A DNA stretch of 64,000 bases from CAUPWF01 sp036656615 (lineage in GTDB: Bacteria; Bacillota; Clostridia; Lachnospirales; Lachnospiraceae): the NCBI GenBank assembly GCA_036656615.1, contig JAVXHY010000002.1, positions 1-64,000 on the forward strand. The letters are read 5' to 3'. A program made the translations under genes and the position numbers. The notes under the pieces are model-generated. The model had not been told where the DNA came from and did no database searches. It was given only the letters and a program-made list of their open reading frames with translations. Below are positions 27,775 through 35,785 of the stretch, one piece after another; the stretch's first letter is position 1, and every line of letters begins with the position of its first letter.

Positions 27775-27826
27775 ATAAGGTGTCTAGAAACATAATGTTA
27801 AACATCATTTCTCCAAGACACCTTAT
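27775..27826 (-). other. Inverted repeat between tube and downstream genes
   Basis: Perfect 11-bp arms ATAAGGTGTCT (27775-27785) and AGACACCTTAT (27816-27826) flank a 30-nt centre that can pair further (AGAAA with TTTCT). It lies in the 103-bp gap after the tube stop codon and has no run of T on its 3' side, so it looks more like an mRNA-stabilising or processing hairpin, or a partial terminator, than a strong terminator. Confidence 0.7.
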
Positions 27827-27840
27827 CTATAATTTATTAT

Positions 27841-28266
27841 TTATGATACTCTTGTCATACCTTCATGAGCAATTTCTACGGATTCAATTGCAATTTCCGA
27901 TGCTGTTGCATTAAAGTCAGGTGCTGTATATTTATTTGGCCATGCGTTAATAACAGTCCATGAAGCACATGGACTTTCAGTTTCATCCAAGAGGGTAATA
28001 GTAATAGTCTTTCTTTCAACTTCACCCTCTACTCCTGCTATCATCCATTCGTACATAGACTTGGAGTCTGTAGTGCCATGTTTCAATGTAATATTTCCAT
28101 ATTTCTTTAGTCCTGGTATCTTCATTGGTGTAGTGATCATATCACCTTCCCTATATTCGATTACATCTATAGATGCATCAAATCCTGTAACTTCCGAAAA
28201 TCCAGCTGCATCAAGACCATCTATTTCAACTCTGTACCTAAATTTAGAATGTGGGTATGTTGGCAT
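27841..28266 (-). CDS. Main inner tube protein (TIGR02241, Afp1-like)
   Basis: 141 residues, highly typical of the TIGR02241 tail tube family: Phe-Arg-Tyr-Arg-Val-Glu-Ile-Asp-Gly-Leu near the N-terminus, Phe-Ser-Glu-Val-Thr-Gly-Phe, Ile-Glu-Tyr-Arg-Glu-Gly and Ile-Thr-Leu-Lys-His-Gly, ending Val-Glu-Ile-Ala-His-Glu-Gly. It polymerises into the rigid tube expelled when the sheath contracts. The gene follows the sheath gene by 30 bases and precedes a strong inverted repeat, which would suit its need for high copy number. Confidence 0.95.
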   Translation of the reverse strand: MPTYPHSKFRYRVEIDGLDAAGFSEVTGFDASIDVIEYREGDMITTPMKIPGLKKYGNITLKHGTTDSKSMYEWMIAGVEGEVERKTITITLLDETESPCASWTVINAWPNKYTAPDFNATASEIAIESVEIAHEGMTRVS

Positions 28267-28296
28267 TCAAAACACTTCCTTCCTTAAGTTAATTAA

Positions 28297-30027
28297 TTAA
28301 TCTTCTGTACCTGTTTTTTGAGAAATTCTAAAGATAACAAATTCAGCAGGTTTCACTGGTGCAACACCAATGACACATATCAATCTTCCGTTATCAATAT
28401 CATCTTGTGACATGGTATTACGACCAACATTTACAAAAAATGCTTCTGCAGGTGCGCTGCCTGCTAAGGCACCATCTCTCCAAAGCCCTGTCAAAAAAAC
28501 ATCAATTGTTCGTTTTACTTTAACCCAAAGTAACTCATCGTTTGGTTCAAATACTGCCCAATTGGTATTAGCCTTAATTGTTTCTTCAATAAATATAAAT
28601 AAGCGACGAACGTTAATATACTTCCATGAGCCATTGCTGCTTGCTGTTCTTGCACCCCATACACGGATACCCTGACCCGGAAATGCACGAATTAAATTGA
28701 TACCTTTTGGATTTAAAATATCCTGTTCACCTTTATTAAACAAGCAATCCAATCCTACACAGCCTCGAACAACTTCATTGGCAGGTGCCTTATGTACTCC
28801 ACGGGTATTATCACTTCTTGCAAAAATACCTAACATAGATCCTGATGGTGGAATTGGAATGTTTTTCTTATCTAAAGGATCAAATATCTCAAGCCATGGG
28901 TGATAAAGAGCTGCATAATTCGAATCAAAATAATCCCGATGGGAAATCACATCCTGAACCTTTTTGCAATCCCTTGGTATATCTAAGACAGCGAAACGAC
29001 TGGCAAGATTCTCACAATGGGCTACAAGCATTAGCTGTACATTTGGATCTACAACGCCTGGAATTGCCATCAAAGATACTACATCATTATCTAGAAATGA
29101 CTGAATTCCTGTACGTTTTCCTGCTCCATTATCCGTTCCGATATAATCAGCTGCTGATAGGCTTGCAACAGTTCCATTGCTCCCATTATCAAGAGATGCA
29201 CTGACAAATGCTTCTTCGGCGCTTCCAGCTAATAATGCAAATGGTGAATCAGTTTCTTCTTTCCCAACGTATTCTACAGAAATCAAATCAGATTTTGCCA
29301 CCTTCTTGGTTACAAAATTAGGAATTTCTATATTGAAAGAAAGATTTTCATAGAATTCTACAATATCATCAAACTTTACTTCCATGTTAAATTCACAAGT
29401 TGTAATTACTTTTCCAGGCAGTAAATTTTCATCTACTACATCTGCTTCAAATGGTTTTGCAAAGGTGATTATTCCATCCTGGCTTTTTATGATCTTGTTA
29501 TATTCTATTGTATCTTTATCTGAAAATGCAACCATATCTCCAGTATAAAATCCCACAGAGCTCTTTACTAAATAATCGTTACTGTCTTCAGTCTCAATCA
29601 CTTTTAAAATCTGCGTTTTAGCTTTGCTGGATGGTGAAATTACAATACGGATACCATTTCCCCACATACCAGGATTTTTTGCCTCTACATTCAATATTGC
29701 TTTTTCTTTAGATGGTATAGCACCAATTGATTTTTTCGCATCCGAAGGAGCTACTCTAGATACAAAGCACCTAGATCCACCATTAACAAAAAAATGTTCA
29801 ACTGCATAAGCTAAATAACGATATTCACCAAATTCATTTTCCGATAAATACCCCCCATACATTCTTTTGAAATCTGCAAAATTAGTAATTAATTGAGGTA
29901 CCCCCTCTGCCGCGCCTCTTTCCGCAAGACCTATAAATCCTGCTGTACTGGTACCAACACCTTCCATAGGCTTGCCGCCAGACTCAAATTCTTCTACATA
30001 CACACCTGGAGATAAATATTCTGCCAT
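28297..30027 (-). CDS. Contractile sheath protein
   Basis: 576 residues. It has the classic sheath N-terminus Tyr-Leu-Ser-Pro-Gly-Val-Tyr-Val-Glu-Glu and Val-Gly-Thr-Ser-Thr-Ala-Gly-Phe-Ile-Gly. The conserved C-terminal domain includes Ile-Asn-Val-Arg-Arg-Leu-Phe and Val-Phe-Glu-Pro-Asn, ending in the strand Glu-Phe-Val-Ile-Phe-Arg-Ile-Ser used for the inter-subunit mesh. Only one sheath gene is present, against three in Afp. The ATG at 30027 is fixed because an in-frame TAA lies a few codons upstream. The Shine-Dalgarno sequence is 36 bases away with a hairpin between (see separate entry). It is the first gene of the structural operon. Confidence 0.96.
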   Translation of the reverse strand: MAEYLSPGVYVEEFESGGKPMEGVGTSTAGFIGLAERGAAEGVPQLITNFADFKRMYGGYLSENEFGEYRYLAYAVEHFFVNGGSRCFVSRVAPSDAKKSIGAIPSKEKAILNVEAKNPGMWGNGIRIVISPSSKAKTQILKVIETEDSNDYLVKSSVGFYTGDMVAFSDKDTIEYNKIIKSQDGIITFAKPFEADVVDENLLPGKVITTCEFNMEVKFDDIVEFYENLSFNIEIPNFVTKKVAKSDLISVEYVGKEETDSPFALLAGSAEEAFVSASLDNGSNGTVASLSAADYIGTDNGAGKRTGIQSFLDNDVVSLMAIPGVVDPNVQLMLVAHCENLASRFAVLDIPRDCKKVQDVISHRDYFDSNYAALYHPWLEIFDPLDKKNIPIPPSGSMLGIFARSDNTRGVHKAPANEVVRGCVGLDCLFNKGEQDILNPKGINLIRAFPGQGIRVWGARTASSNGSWKYINVRRLFIFIEETIKANTNWAVFEPNDELLWVKVKRTIDVFLTGLWRDGALAGSAPAEAFFVNVGRNTMSQDDIDNGRLICVIGVAPVKPAEFVIFRISQKTGTED

Positions 30028-30036
30028 ACTTGATTT

Positions 30037-30071
30037 CCAGTTTTATTTTTGAAAAACTGGATTCCTCCTTT
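30037..30071 (-). promoter_or_regulatory. Shine-Dalgarno plus intervening hairpin before the sheath start
   Basis: AAAGGAGGA (30063-30071, minus strand) lies 36 nt upstream of the sheath ATG, too far for normal initiation. Between them is a perfect 8-bp stem, CCAGTTTT (30053-30060) with AAAACTGG (30037-30044), and an 8-nt loop. Folding this out leaves about 12 nt between GGAGG and ATG. No other start codon lies nearer the site. Confidence 0.75.
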
Positions 30072-30137
30072 CACATAAAATAAATTCTTAAGTCTTCTTT
30101 GTTTCTAAATGTATCTGTATGCAATTTAAAATTCGCA

Positions 30138-30163
30138 TTGGAATTATAATTTTCTAATTCCAA
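30138..30163 (-). promoter_or_regulatory. Inverted repeat in the sheath leader
   Basis: Perfect 9-bp arms TTGGAATTA and TAATTCCAA separated by 8 nt, about 20-47 nt downstream of the predicted transcription start. It could be an operator for the neighbouring regulator or an RNA hairpin in the leader. Confidence 0.6.
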
Positions 30164-30191
30164 GAACTCATATTAAAATACTTCTAATAAA

Positions 30192-30220
30192 ATTATATCC
30201 CTTTATAGGATTCTTGTCAT
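30192..30220 (-). promoter_or_regulatory. Sigma-A-type promoter of the CIS structural operon
   Basis: On the minus strand ATGACA (30215-30220) and TATAAT (30192-30197) are separated by exactly 17 bp. Five of six bases fit the -35 consensus and all six fit the -10. The expected start is near 30185, giving a leader of about 158 nt before the sheath gene. Confidence 0.75.
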
Positions 30221-30235
30221 GTGCCAAATACAAAA

Positions 30236-30263
30236 AAAAATAGCTAGTTTTATAGCTATTTTT
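30236..30263 (-). terminator. Rho-independent terminator of the CIS regulator gene
   Basis: Arms AAAAATAGCTA and TAGCTATTTTT (11 bp, 6-nt loop) followed on the minus strand by more T residues. It begins at the stop codon of the LuxR-type gene and separates it from the sheath promoter. Confidence 0.85.
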
Positions 30264-31425
30264 ATATCAACAAGTACTTGCTTAAGTCTTTTCTGTTTCT
30301 AATATTTAATTTGTTATAGATGTTAGATATATGATTTTTTACCGTTCCTTCAGAAATATCCATATATTGTGCAATTTGTTTATTACTCCATTTTTTTGAA
30401 GCCAGCATAGCAATACTAAATTCGGTCGTGGTAAGTAAATCAGTAACAGATTCACAGGTTTCTAGATTATGTATTTTTCTCCATCCATCACTGAACTGGT
30501 AAGTGATTTTAATGATTTTATCATAAGCATCTTGATGCTCTTTCTTAAGAACAACCTCTACAAGCCCTTGTAATAGACCATGATGTTCTCCAAATGGCTG
30601 ATAAAATCCATCGTATTTTGCTAGCTCCCATGCATTTATAAAGTATTCTTTTCCTTTTACTGTGTTCTTCATATTCATACAATCCATAGCTGCAATTAAG
30701 TTAAGATAAATAAGAGAAATGGGATATATAGTATTCAGCATAGAAAGCCCTGTATCTGCGATTCCTAAAGATCGGCTGTAATCACCTTTTAAATACCATA
30801 GGTGCGCCAATGCATAGTAGGCATAAAGTTTCATCCCATCTGGTAAAAATTTAGTGAATTTATCTAATGAAAGTGGGAGTTCCCTAGTATTATGCAGTAA
30901 GATTGCAATTAAACTGCGAACTAGCATACCGGTGGCTTCTTTTTCAGAATCATGAGATAATAATTGCACTTCTTCTTGTATTTTCGTAATATTCTTTCTT
31001 ACTGCTTCAATATTTTTTTGTTCGATATTTGAGAAAGAATGTACCAGTAATGCTGAAAGACGAATATGATCATTTTCGCTAAGCAGCATTTGTTCCGAAT
31101 GTAAACAAGACATTTGTGTGTTTCCACAAAAATAATAGTACTCTGCAATTGCAATACACCTTTCTTCTGTATTTTTGATTGAAGAAATATAATTAAGGGC
31201 TTCACCAGGAAGAAATGTACCATTCATCAAGGGCATAGCAAGTCCTCCTTGTGATTTAGTCAAAAGAGGATTTTCATGATTTTCTAATGGGCATTTTGTG
31301 TTATCAGGGATCATCCAATCTCGTCCAATTTTATGGGCTTGTGCAAGCTTCCCATCTTTTGCCCACTTTTGTACTGTACGTACATTTACATTCCATTCTT
31401 TTGCCATTTCAAGCGCAGTTTTCAT
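30262..31425 (-). CDS. Transcriptional regulator with N-terminal HTH and C-terminal LuxR HTH
   Basis: 387 residues from the ATG at 31425, which has GGAGG nine bases upstream. Residues 1-50 form a MerR/excisionase-like helix-turn-helix (Val-Arg-Thr-Val-Gln-Lys-Trp-Ala-Lys-Asp-Gly-Lys-Leu). The middle 250 residues are helical repeats of TPR type. The last 60 form a LuxR/GerE helix-turn-helix (Trp-Ser-Asn-Lys-Gln-Ile-Ala-Gln-Tyr-Met and Gly-Thr-Val-Lys-Asn-His-Ile-Ser). It lies immediately upstream of the sheath operon and is the obvious candidate for its control. Two DNA-binding ends around a TPR core suggest DNA looping or a signal-binding switch. It has its own promoter and terminator. Confidence 0.85.
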   Translation of the reverse strand: MKTALEMAKEWNVNVRTVQKWAKDGKLAQAHKIGRDWMIPDNTKCPLENHENPLLTKSQGGLAMPLMNGTFLPGEALNYISSIKNTEERCIAIAEYYYFCGNTQMSCLHSEQMLLSENDHIRLSALLVHSFSNIEQKNIEAVRKNITKIQEEVQLLSHDSEKEATGMLVRSLIAILLHNTRELPLSLDKFTKFLPDGMKLYAYYALAHLWYLKGDYSRSLGIADTGLSMLNTIYPISLIYLNLIAAMDCMNMKNTVKGKEYFINAWELAKYDGFYQPFGEHHGLLQGLVEVVLKKEHQDAYDKIIKITYQFSDGWRKIHNLETCESVTDLLTTTEFSIAMLASKKWSNKQIAQYMDISEGTVKNHISNIYNKLNIRNRKDLSKYLLI

Positions 31426-31445
31426 TTTTGATATCCTCCTTTCCA

Positions 31446-31459
31446 TTCGTCATAACGAA
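31446..31459 (-). promoter_or_regulatory. Candidate operator in the regulator leader
   Basis: Inverted repeat TTCGT-CATA-ACGAA located between the predicted transcription start (about 31462) and the Shine-Dalgarno site of the regulator gene. This position suits autorepression. Confidence 0.5.
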
Positions 31460-31468
31460 CGTCAAAAA

Positions 31469-31477
31469 ATTATAACA
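31469..31477 (-). promoter_or_regulatory. Extended -10 promoter of the regulator gene
   Basis: On the minus strand the sequence is TGTTATAAT, a perfect extended -10 (TGnTATAAT). No good -35 is visible 16-18 bp upstream, as is common with extended -10 promoters. Confidence 0.6.
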
Positions 31478-31487
31478 GTTAAATAGA

Positions 31488-32222
31488 CTAAATACCGTTA
31501 TTAACACTCTTACTGTTACTTTTATTCTTGTCTTTATCATCGTTTTCCGGAGTAATATTGTCAGTAGGTTCTTGTTCTTTTGTCTTTTCTATACAATAAA
31601 TTTCCCATGTTTTTTTTGTGTGATGTTTTTTTAAATATCTTGCATCATCAATAGTTCTACTTAATTCACCATAAAATCTACGTTCTTCTTCCTCTTTTTT
31701 GAATGTCTCGGCATTTGACTTTCTTAGTGGTTTACTGCGATGTACATCATAATTGGTTAGGAACGGAGCTATATTTTGGGTCACTTCCTGTGAATTTTTT
31801 GAAACCATGGTTTTTATTCTATGCATCATATACTGTGGCGATCTTGTTATGTTTTCTTGATATACAATAGCACTTTGTTTTTCCCCATGCCCATTAAAAT
31901 AATAATGGCTTCCCGATTCCACTCGCATTTTACCACTAGAGGATTCATACTGTTTCATATCATTTGGCTTGGTTTCCTGATTATGGAAATGAGAAGCCCC
32001 AAAAGCAATCGTCAGTAAGCCATCTTTAGTCGCACCCATAGATACTTTCCCGTAAGAATTCTGAAATTTCTTAATCTGTTTTGGCTGTTTCCCGTATTTC
32101 TTCTCCAAATATCCAGGTATATATCCTTCCATTTCTGATTCTTGTTTCTTTGTTCGTGTATTCGTCACCTTCATATTACCTTCTGACCGTATAAGGTTTT
32201 TCATATAATCATGTTGTTCCAT
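31488..32222 (-). CDS. Unknown hydrophilic protein, CIS-linked
   Basis: 244 residues, strongly hydrophilic and rich in Lys, Glu, Ser, Asn and Gln, with a low-complexity charged tail (Asn-Asp-Asp-Lys-Asp-Lys-Asn-Lys). A short strand-rich patch with His-Phe-His and Gly-Ser-His-Tyr-Tyr-Phe-Asn-Gly-His-Gly lies in the middle. No signal peptide or known domain is recognised. GGAGGTGG precedes the ATG. It is encoded between the second AAA+ ATPase and the regulator. A soluble, partly disordered protein beside a CIS ATPase could be a cargo or an adaptor, but nothing proves it. Confidence 0.55.
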   Translation of the reverse strand: MEQHDYMKNLIRSEGNMKVTNTRTKKQESEMEGYIPGYLEKKYGKQPKQIKKFQNSYGKVSMGATKDGLLTIAFGASHFHNQETKPNDMKQYESSSGKMRVESGSHYYFNGHGEKQSAIVYQENITRSPQYMMHRIKTMVSKNSQEVTQNIAPFLTNYDVHRSKPLRKSNAETFKKEEEERRFYGELSRTIDDARYLKKHHTKKTWEIYCIEKTKEQEPTDNITPENDDKDKNKSNSKSVNNGI

Positions 32223-32248
32223 GCTTCCACCTCCGGATGTATTTCACA

Positions 32249-34252
32249 TTATAATAAATAGTAATATTCTCCAAAATCGGCTTTATTCAACATTTTTCCT
32301 AGCTTCATATATTCGTTTTTGATGGCAGTCAAAATGTGTTTCATTTTTACACGCTCCTGCTGGGACGCTGCAATAAATGCAGCACTTACTGCTACATTTT
32401 TAATTTCACTTCCTGTTAACTCAAAAGCAGAAGCCAAATATTTATAATCCAGTGCTTCTTCTATTGGCATTTCTGTTGGAAATACGGAATTCCACAGCTG
32501 TTCTCTAGAAGAGATATTAGGTAATGGAAAATCAATAATAAATTTCATACGTCTTTTAAATGCCTCATCGAAATTTTGTAGAAAATTGGTAGCCAAAATA
32601 CTAATTCCCTGATATTCTTCCATTTTTTGTAATAAAAAAGCAGCTTCCATATTATTGTATTTATCTTGAGCTTCCTTCATTTCCGTACGTTTTGAAAAGA
32701 TGACATCCGCTTCATCAAAGAATAAAATCGACATACTTTTTTGTGCTTCTATGAATATTTCCTTTAGATTCTTCTCTGTTTCACCTACGTATTTGCTTAC
32801 AATAGAAGTTAAATCCACTCGATATAAATCCATGGACAATATATCTGCTACAACCTGAGCTGCCATTGTTTTCCCTGTCCCTGGTGGTCCCGCAAATACC
32901 ATTGCTGTTCCTGTCCCATATGCTATTTTGCGATTAAACCCCCATTCCTCATATATCCTACTCCGATATCGGACTTGATCGCAAGCCATTTGAATCAGTT
33001 GTTTTGAATGTTGGGGCAAAATCAAATCTTCAAAGCTATATAATCGTTCTACCTTTTCCGCTTTATCACCTAATTTATGCTGTACACAAAGTTTGCAGGA
33101 TTTTAACAATTCTTCTCGGCTTCCATTCTTTGCACATTGTATGGCTTCTTTCATTTTACCCGGAGTAAATACATATTTGCCAGCTAATTCTTCTAATACT
33201 TGTGAATCAATCTTTCTATCTAAACCAATAGACTGCCATAAAGTGTTGGAATATTTTCGATAATCATAAGGCATATCTATAAAAACATAACGAATGGTTT
33301 CTTCCATTTTAGTTAACTCTAGTGGTTTTGTGGAAACAACAAATATTTCATGGCAATAACTAAGTATATGTGAAATTCTACGATGAAATTCCTGTGCATC
33401 ACAGGGATCTTGCTGATTTGTTTCTAAACATAAGATACCATCAAATACTAAACAATTCCATACAATTTCTTTCCATTTGTCTTGTCCATCTTCCATAAAA
33501 GTCTGCATATTCATGAAGTGAATTTCACATCCATTTATATTTGCATATTGTTTGATATTCGATTTTCTTCCGGTTCCTTCTTTACCATAGATATTCCATA
33601 ACACCGGTAAGTCAGACTTTTCAAATTGTGTATCAATCTTTTGTACGTCATGTAATATTATATTTTCTTCATTCGGTTTATATATTTGAAGATACCAAGT
33701 CGCATATTCTGTGTTATACATTCGATTCAACACAAAATGAATGACACTTTTATTTAATACTAGTAAGCGTTCTGGTTCCGACACTTCTGTAAAGCTTTTT
33801 AAAAAAAAGAGCCCAAGCTTTGATTCCATATGAATATGTTGCAAAATAACATGACGTTTTGTAAAATCTATTTGTAAAACATCATATACTATCTGCAATG
33901 TACAATGAGAAGATTCTCCATCACTTAACATTAAATATATTTTCTGATAACTTTTATCTATTTCAGGAAGTAATGCCAATAAAATAATATCTGTTTCTAA
34001 GCTATCACATACAAAACAATCCAATAAATATGGCAAAGCCAAAAAAATATTTATTTCCTTAGAAGCCTTGGATTTTTGCAATATCTCTGACATGTTAAGT
34101 ATTTTTTTACTTAGAGTGTTGTTGCACGAAAGGGGAATATCGGTCATATTATATCCCTTATGTATCAATGCATTGATACATAAGTCGTTTGCATATGCTA
34201 GTAAATCACTCCAGTACTCATCCTCTGACGTATAATGACTTAATATTTTCAT
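32249..34252 (-). CDS. CIS-associated AAA+ ATPase (Afp15-like), copy 2
   Basis: 667 residues with the same layout as the ATPase at 2436-4604: helical N-terminus, degenerate middle module and a canonical C-terminal AAA module with Walker A GPPGTGKT (Lys461), Walker B D513-E514 and Ile-Leu-Ala-Thr-Asn. The C-terminal modules of the two are clearly paralogous (both share Phe-Lys-Arg-Arg and Glu-X-Lys-Asn-X-Asp/Lys segments), while the N-terminal parts differ strongly. GAGGAGG precedes the ATG. It precedes the regulator and is separated from the structural operon, so it may be expressed at another time. Confidence 0.88.
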   Translation of the reverse strand: MKILSHYTSEDEYWSDLLAYANDLCINALIHKGYNMTDIPLSCNNTLSKKILNMSEILQKSKASKEINIFLALPYLLDCFVCDSLETDIILLALLPEIDKSYQKIYLMLSDGESSHCTLQIVYDVLQIDFTKRHVILQHIHMESKLGLFFLKSFTEVSEPERLLVLNKSVIHFVLNRMYNTEYATWYLQIYKPNEENIILHDVQKIDTQFEKSDLPVLWNIYGKEGTGRKSNIKQYANINGCEIHFMNMQTFMEDGQDKWKEIVWNCLVFDGILCLETNQQDPCDAQEFHRRISHILSYCHEIFVVSTKPLELTKMEETIRYVFIDMPYDYRKYSNTLWQSIGLDRKIDSQVLEELAGKYVFTPGKMKEAIQCAKNGSREELLKSCKLCVQHKLGDKAEKVERLYSFEDLILPQHSKQLIQMACDQVRYRSRIYEEWGFNRKIAYGTGTAMVFAGPPGTGKTMAAQVVADILSMDLYRVDLTSIVSKYVGETEKNLKEIFIEAQKSMSILFFDEADVIFSKRTEMKEAQDKYNNMEAAFLLQKMEEYQGISILATNFLQNFDEAFKRRMKFIIDFPLPNISSREQLWNSVFPTEMPIEEALDYKYLASAFELTGSEIKNVAVSAAFIAASQQERVKMKHILTAIKNEYMKLGKMLNKADFGEYYYLL

Positions 34253-34277
34253 GTAAATTCCTCCTCATTTGGGAAGT

Positions 34278-35762
34278 TTAATTATCGTTTTTTATTACAT
34301 TCCAAAAATCACTATCTGTTTTATATTTTTCCATTTCATCCAAAGCAAAGGGTGTTGTAATCCATCCTCTAGTAATTCCAGATGGTCCGGAATGATGATA
34401 AGTTATACCAATTTCAATTTTCCCATCTAAAACATAAAATTCGTCCATATACCTTGCATCCATTTTATCACCAGATAGAATTTTTTGTAATTCTTCTCTA
34501 CCCATATCTTCTAAAAAAGCGGAACTTGGATCCTCATCTTTTAACTTACCTATCCAACTATTCATAAATGCTGGATCTAAATGAACAATATCACTTAGGG
34601 CATATACCATTCCATTTGCTAAATTGATATTTAATGTACGTAAATCTAAGTATTCTGCATTCTTACCGCCTTTATTATAATGGTCTTCAAATACAATACT
34701 CATAAAGTCCTTATTTATATATGATATTTTATATATGACATTGCTGGTATATTTTGTCTCTTTTTTCATACCTTTCATTAATAGATCGGCAGAAGCTTTT
34801 GCACATTCCTCAATGGTTTTGTTAATACGTTCTTCCTGACTGGTTTCCAAACCACTTAATTGTGGATAATTCACTTGAAAAGAGGGAACTTTTTTCTTTT
34901 TATCCACGGAATAAGTATAACTTTTATCTTCTATTTTGTATGGAAGATCATCCTGCTCATAAATATCAATATCTTTTATATCTTTCAGCCTTATAATCTC
35001 ACATGTTTCTTCAATCTTTTCTTCTTTGGAGGCACCTTTTTTTGTTTCTGATTTTTGTTTTTGGGGAAGAGTTTTCTGTTCTTTTACCCAGTCAACAACT
35101 GTTGATGTAAGATGTGTTCCAACAGTAACCGTAGCGCTTAACCCTAACAATATAAAAATGACAGCAATATAAATCAAAAATCGTCTTTTCTTATATTCTT
35201 TTTCTACTTCTTTTTTTGTTAAGAGTGGTTCCGAATTCTCTATTTCCATTGGTTTCGTATCTTCCACTGGTACAATTTCAGTCTGCATGCACTCAGATGT
35301 CAGAGTAATATGTAATTCCATAGGAGCCATCATCACTTCATTGATGCACTGTACATCCCCATGCTCGATAAAGCCCATATGTATATATGCTTCTTTTGCT
35401 TCTTCTACAACATTTATCTTTAAGGCATCTGTTTTTTTATTTTCACAGAAAAATCGAATAACTTCATCTAACAATAATCTTCCAATTCCAACTCGCTGAA
35501 ACTTCTTTTCAACGAAAAAAAGCAGAATTTGTCCTTCATGGTCTACTACAATTATCCCACAAAGAACATCCTCACGAAAACAACCCCAGAAAAAAATCTT
35601 TTTTCTGAGGACAAGTCCTTTCAACCTACTATAGCTCATTATTTTTTTAAATTCTTCTATTCCTTGCGTGGAATAATGTACTGCCAAACATTCATCAAAA
35701 ACATTGGAAGCTAAAATAAGAGCCTGCTCTATTTCAGTTTTTTCAAGAATTTTTACTACCAT
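34278..35762 (-). CDS. GNAT acetyltransferase-TM-DUF3298 (RsiV-like) fusion
   Basis: 494 residues. Residues 1-150 are a GNAT N-acetyltransferase with the acetyl-CoA motif Gln-Arg-Val-Gly-Ile-Gly-Arg-Leu-Leu. A linker follows, then a basic patch and a single TM helix at about 195-218. The outer part (about 280-490) resembles the DUF3298/RsiV C-terminal domain (Asp-Leu-Arg-Thr-Leu-Asn-Ile-Asn-Leu-Ala-Asn-Gly, later Tyr-His-His-Ser-Gly-Pro-Ser-Gly). RsiV-type domains sense lysozyme in known anti-sigma factors. Joining such a sensor to an inner acetyltransferase is unusual. It is the first gene of the CIS block and follows pncC by 23 bases. Confidence 0.75.
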   Translation of the reverse strand: MVVKILEKTEIEQALILASNVFDECLAVHYSTQGIEEFKKIMSYSRLKGLVLRKKIFFWGCFREDVLCGIIVVDHEGQILLFFVEKKFQRVGIGRLLLDEVIRFFCENKKTDALKINVVEEAKEAYIHMGFIEHGDVQCINEVMMAPMELHITLTSECMQTEIVPVEDTKPMEIENSEPLLTKKEVEKEYKKRRFLIYIAVIFILLGLSATVTVGTHLTSTVVDWVKEQKTLPQKQKSETKKGASKEEKIEETCEIIRLKDIKDIDIYEQDDLPYKIEDKSYTYSVDKKKKVPSFQVNYPQLSGLETSQEERINKTIEECAKASADLLMKGMKKETKYTSNVIYKISYINKDFMSIVFEDHYNKGGKNAEYLDLRTLNINLANGMVYALSDIVHLDPAFMNSWIGKLKDEDPSSAFLEDMGREELQKILSGDKMDARYMDEFYVLDGKIEIGITYHHSGPSGITRGWITTPFALDEMEKYKTDSDFWNVIKNDN

Positions 35763-35785
35763 CTTCTCATCACCCCTATAATAAT

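Noticed and set aside
1893..35762. CIS block as a prophage
   Set aside because: No capsid, portal, terminase, integrase or lysis genes; the cap, ATPase and DUF4280 genes are CIS-specific. No tRNA or attachment repeats at the edges.
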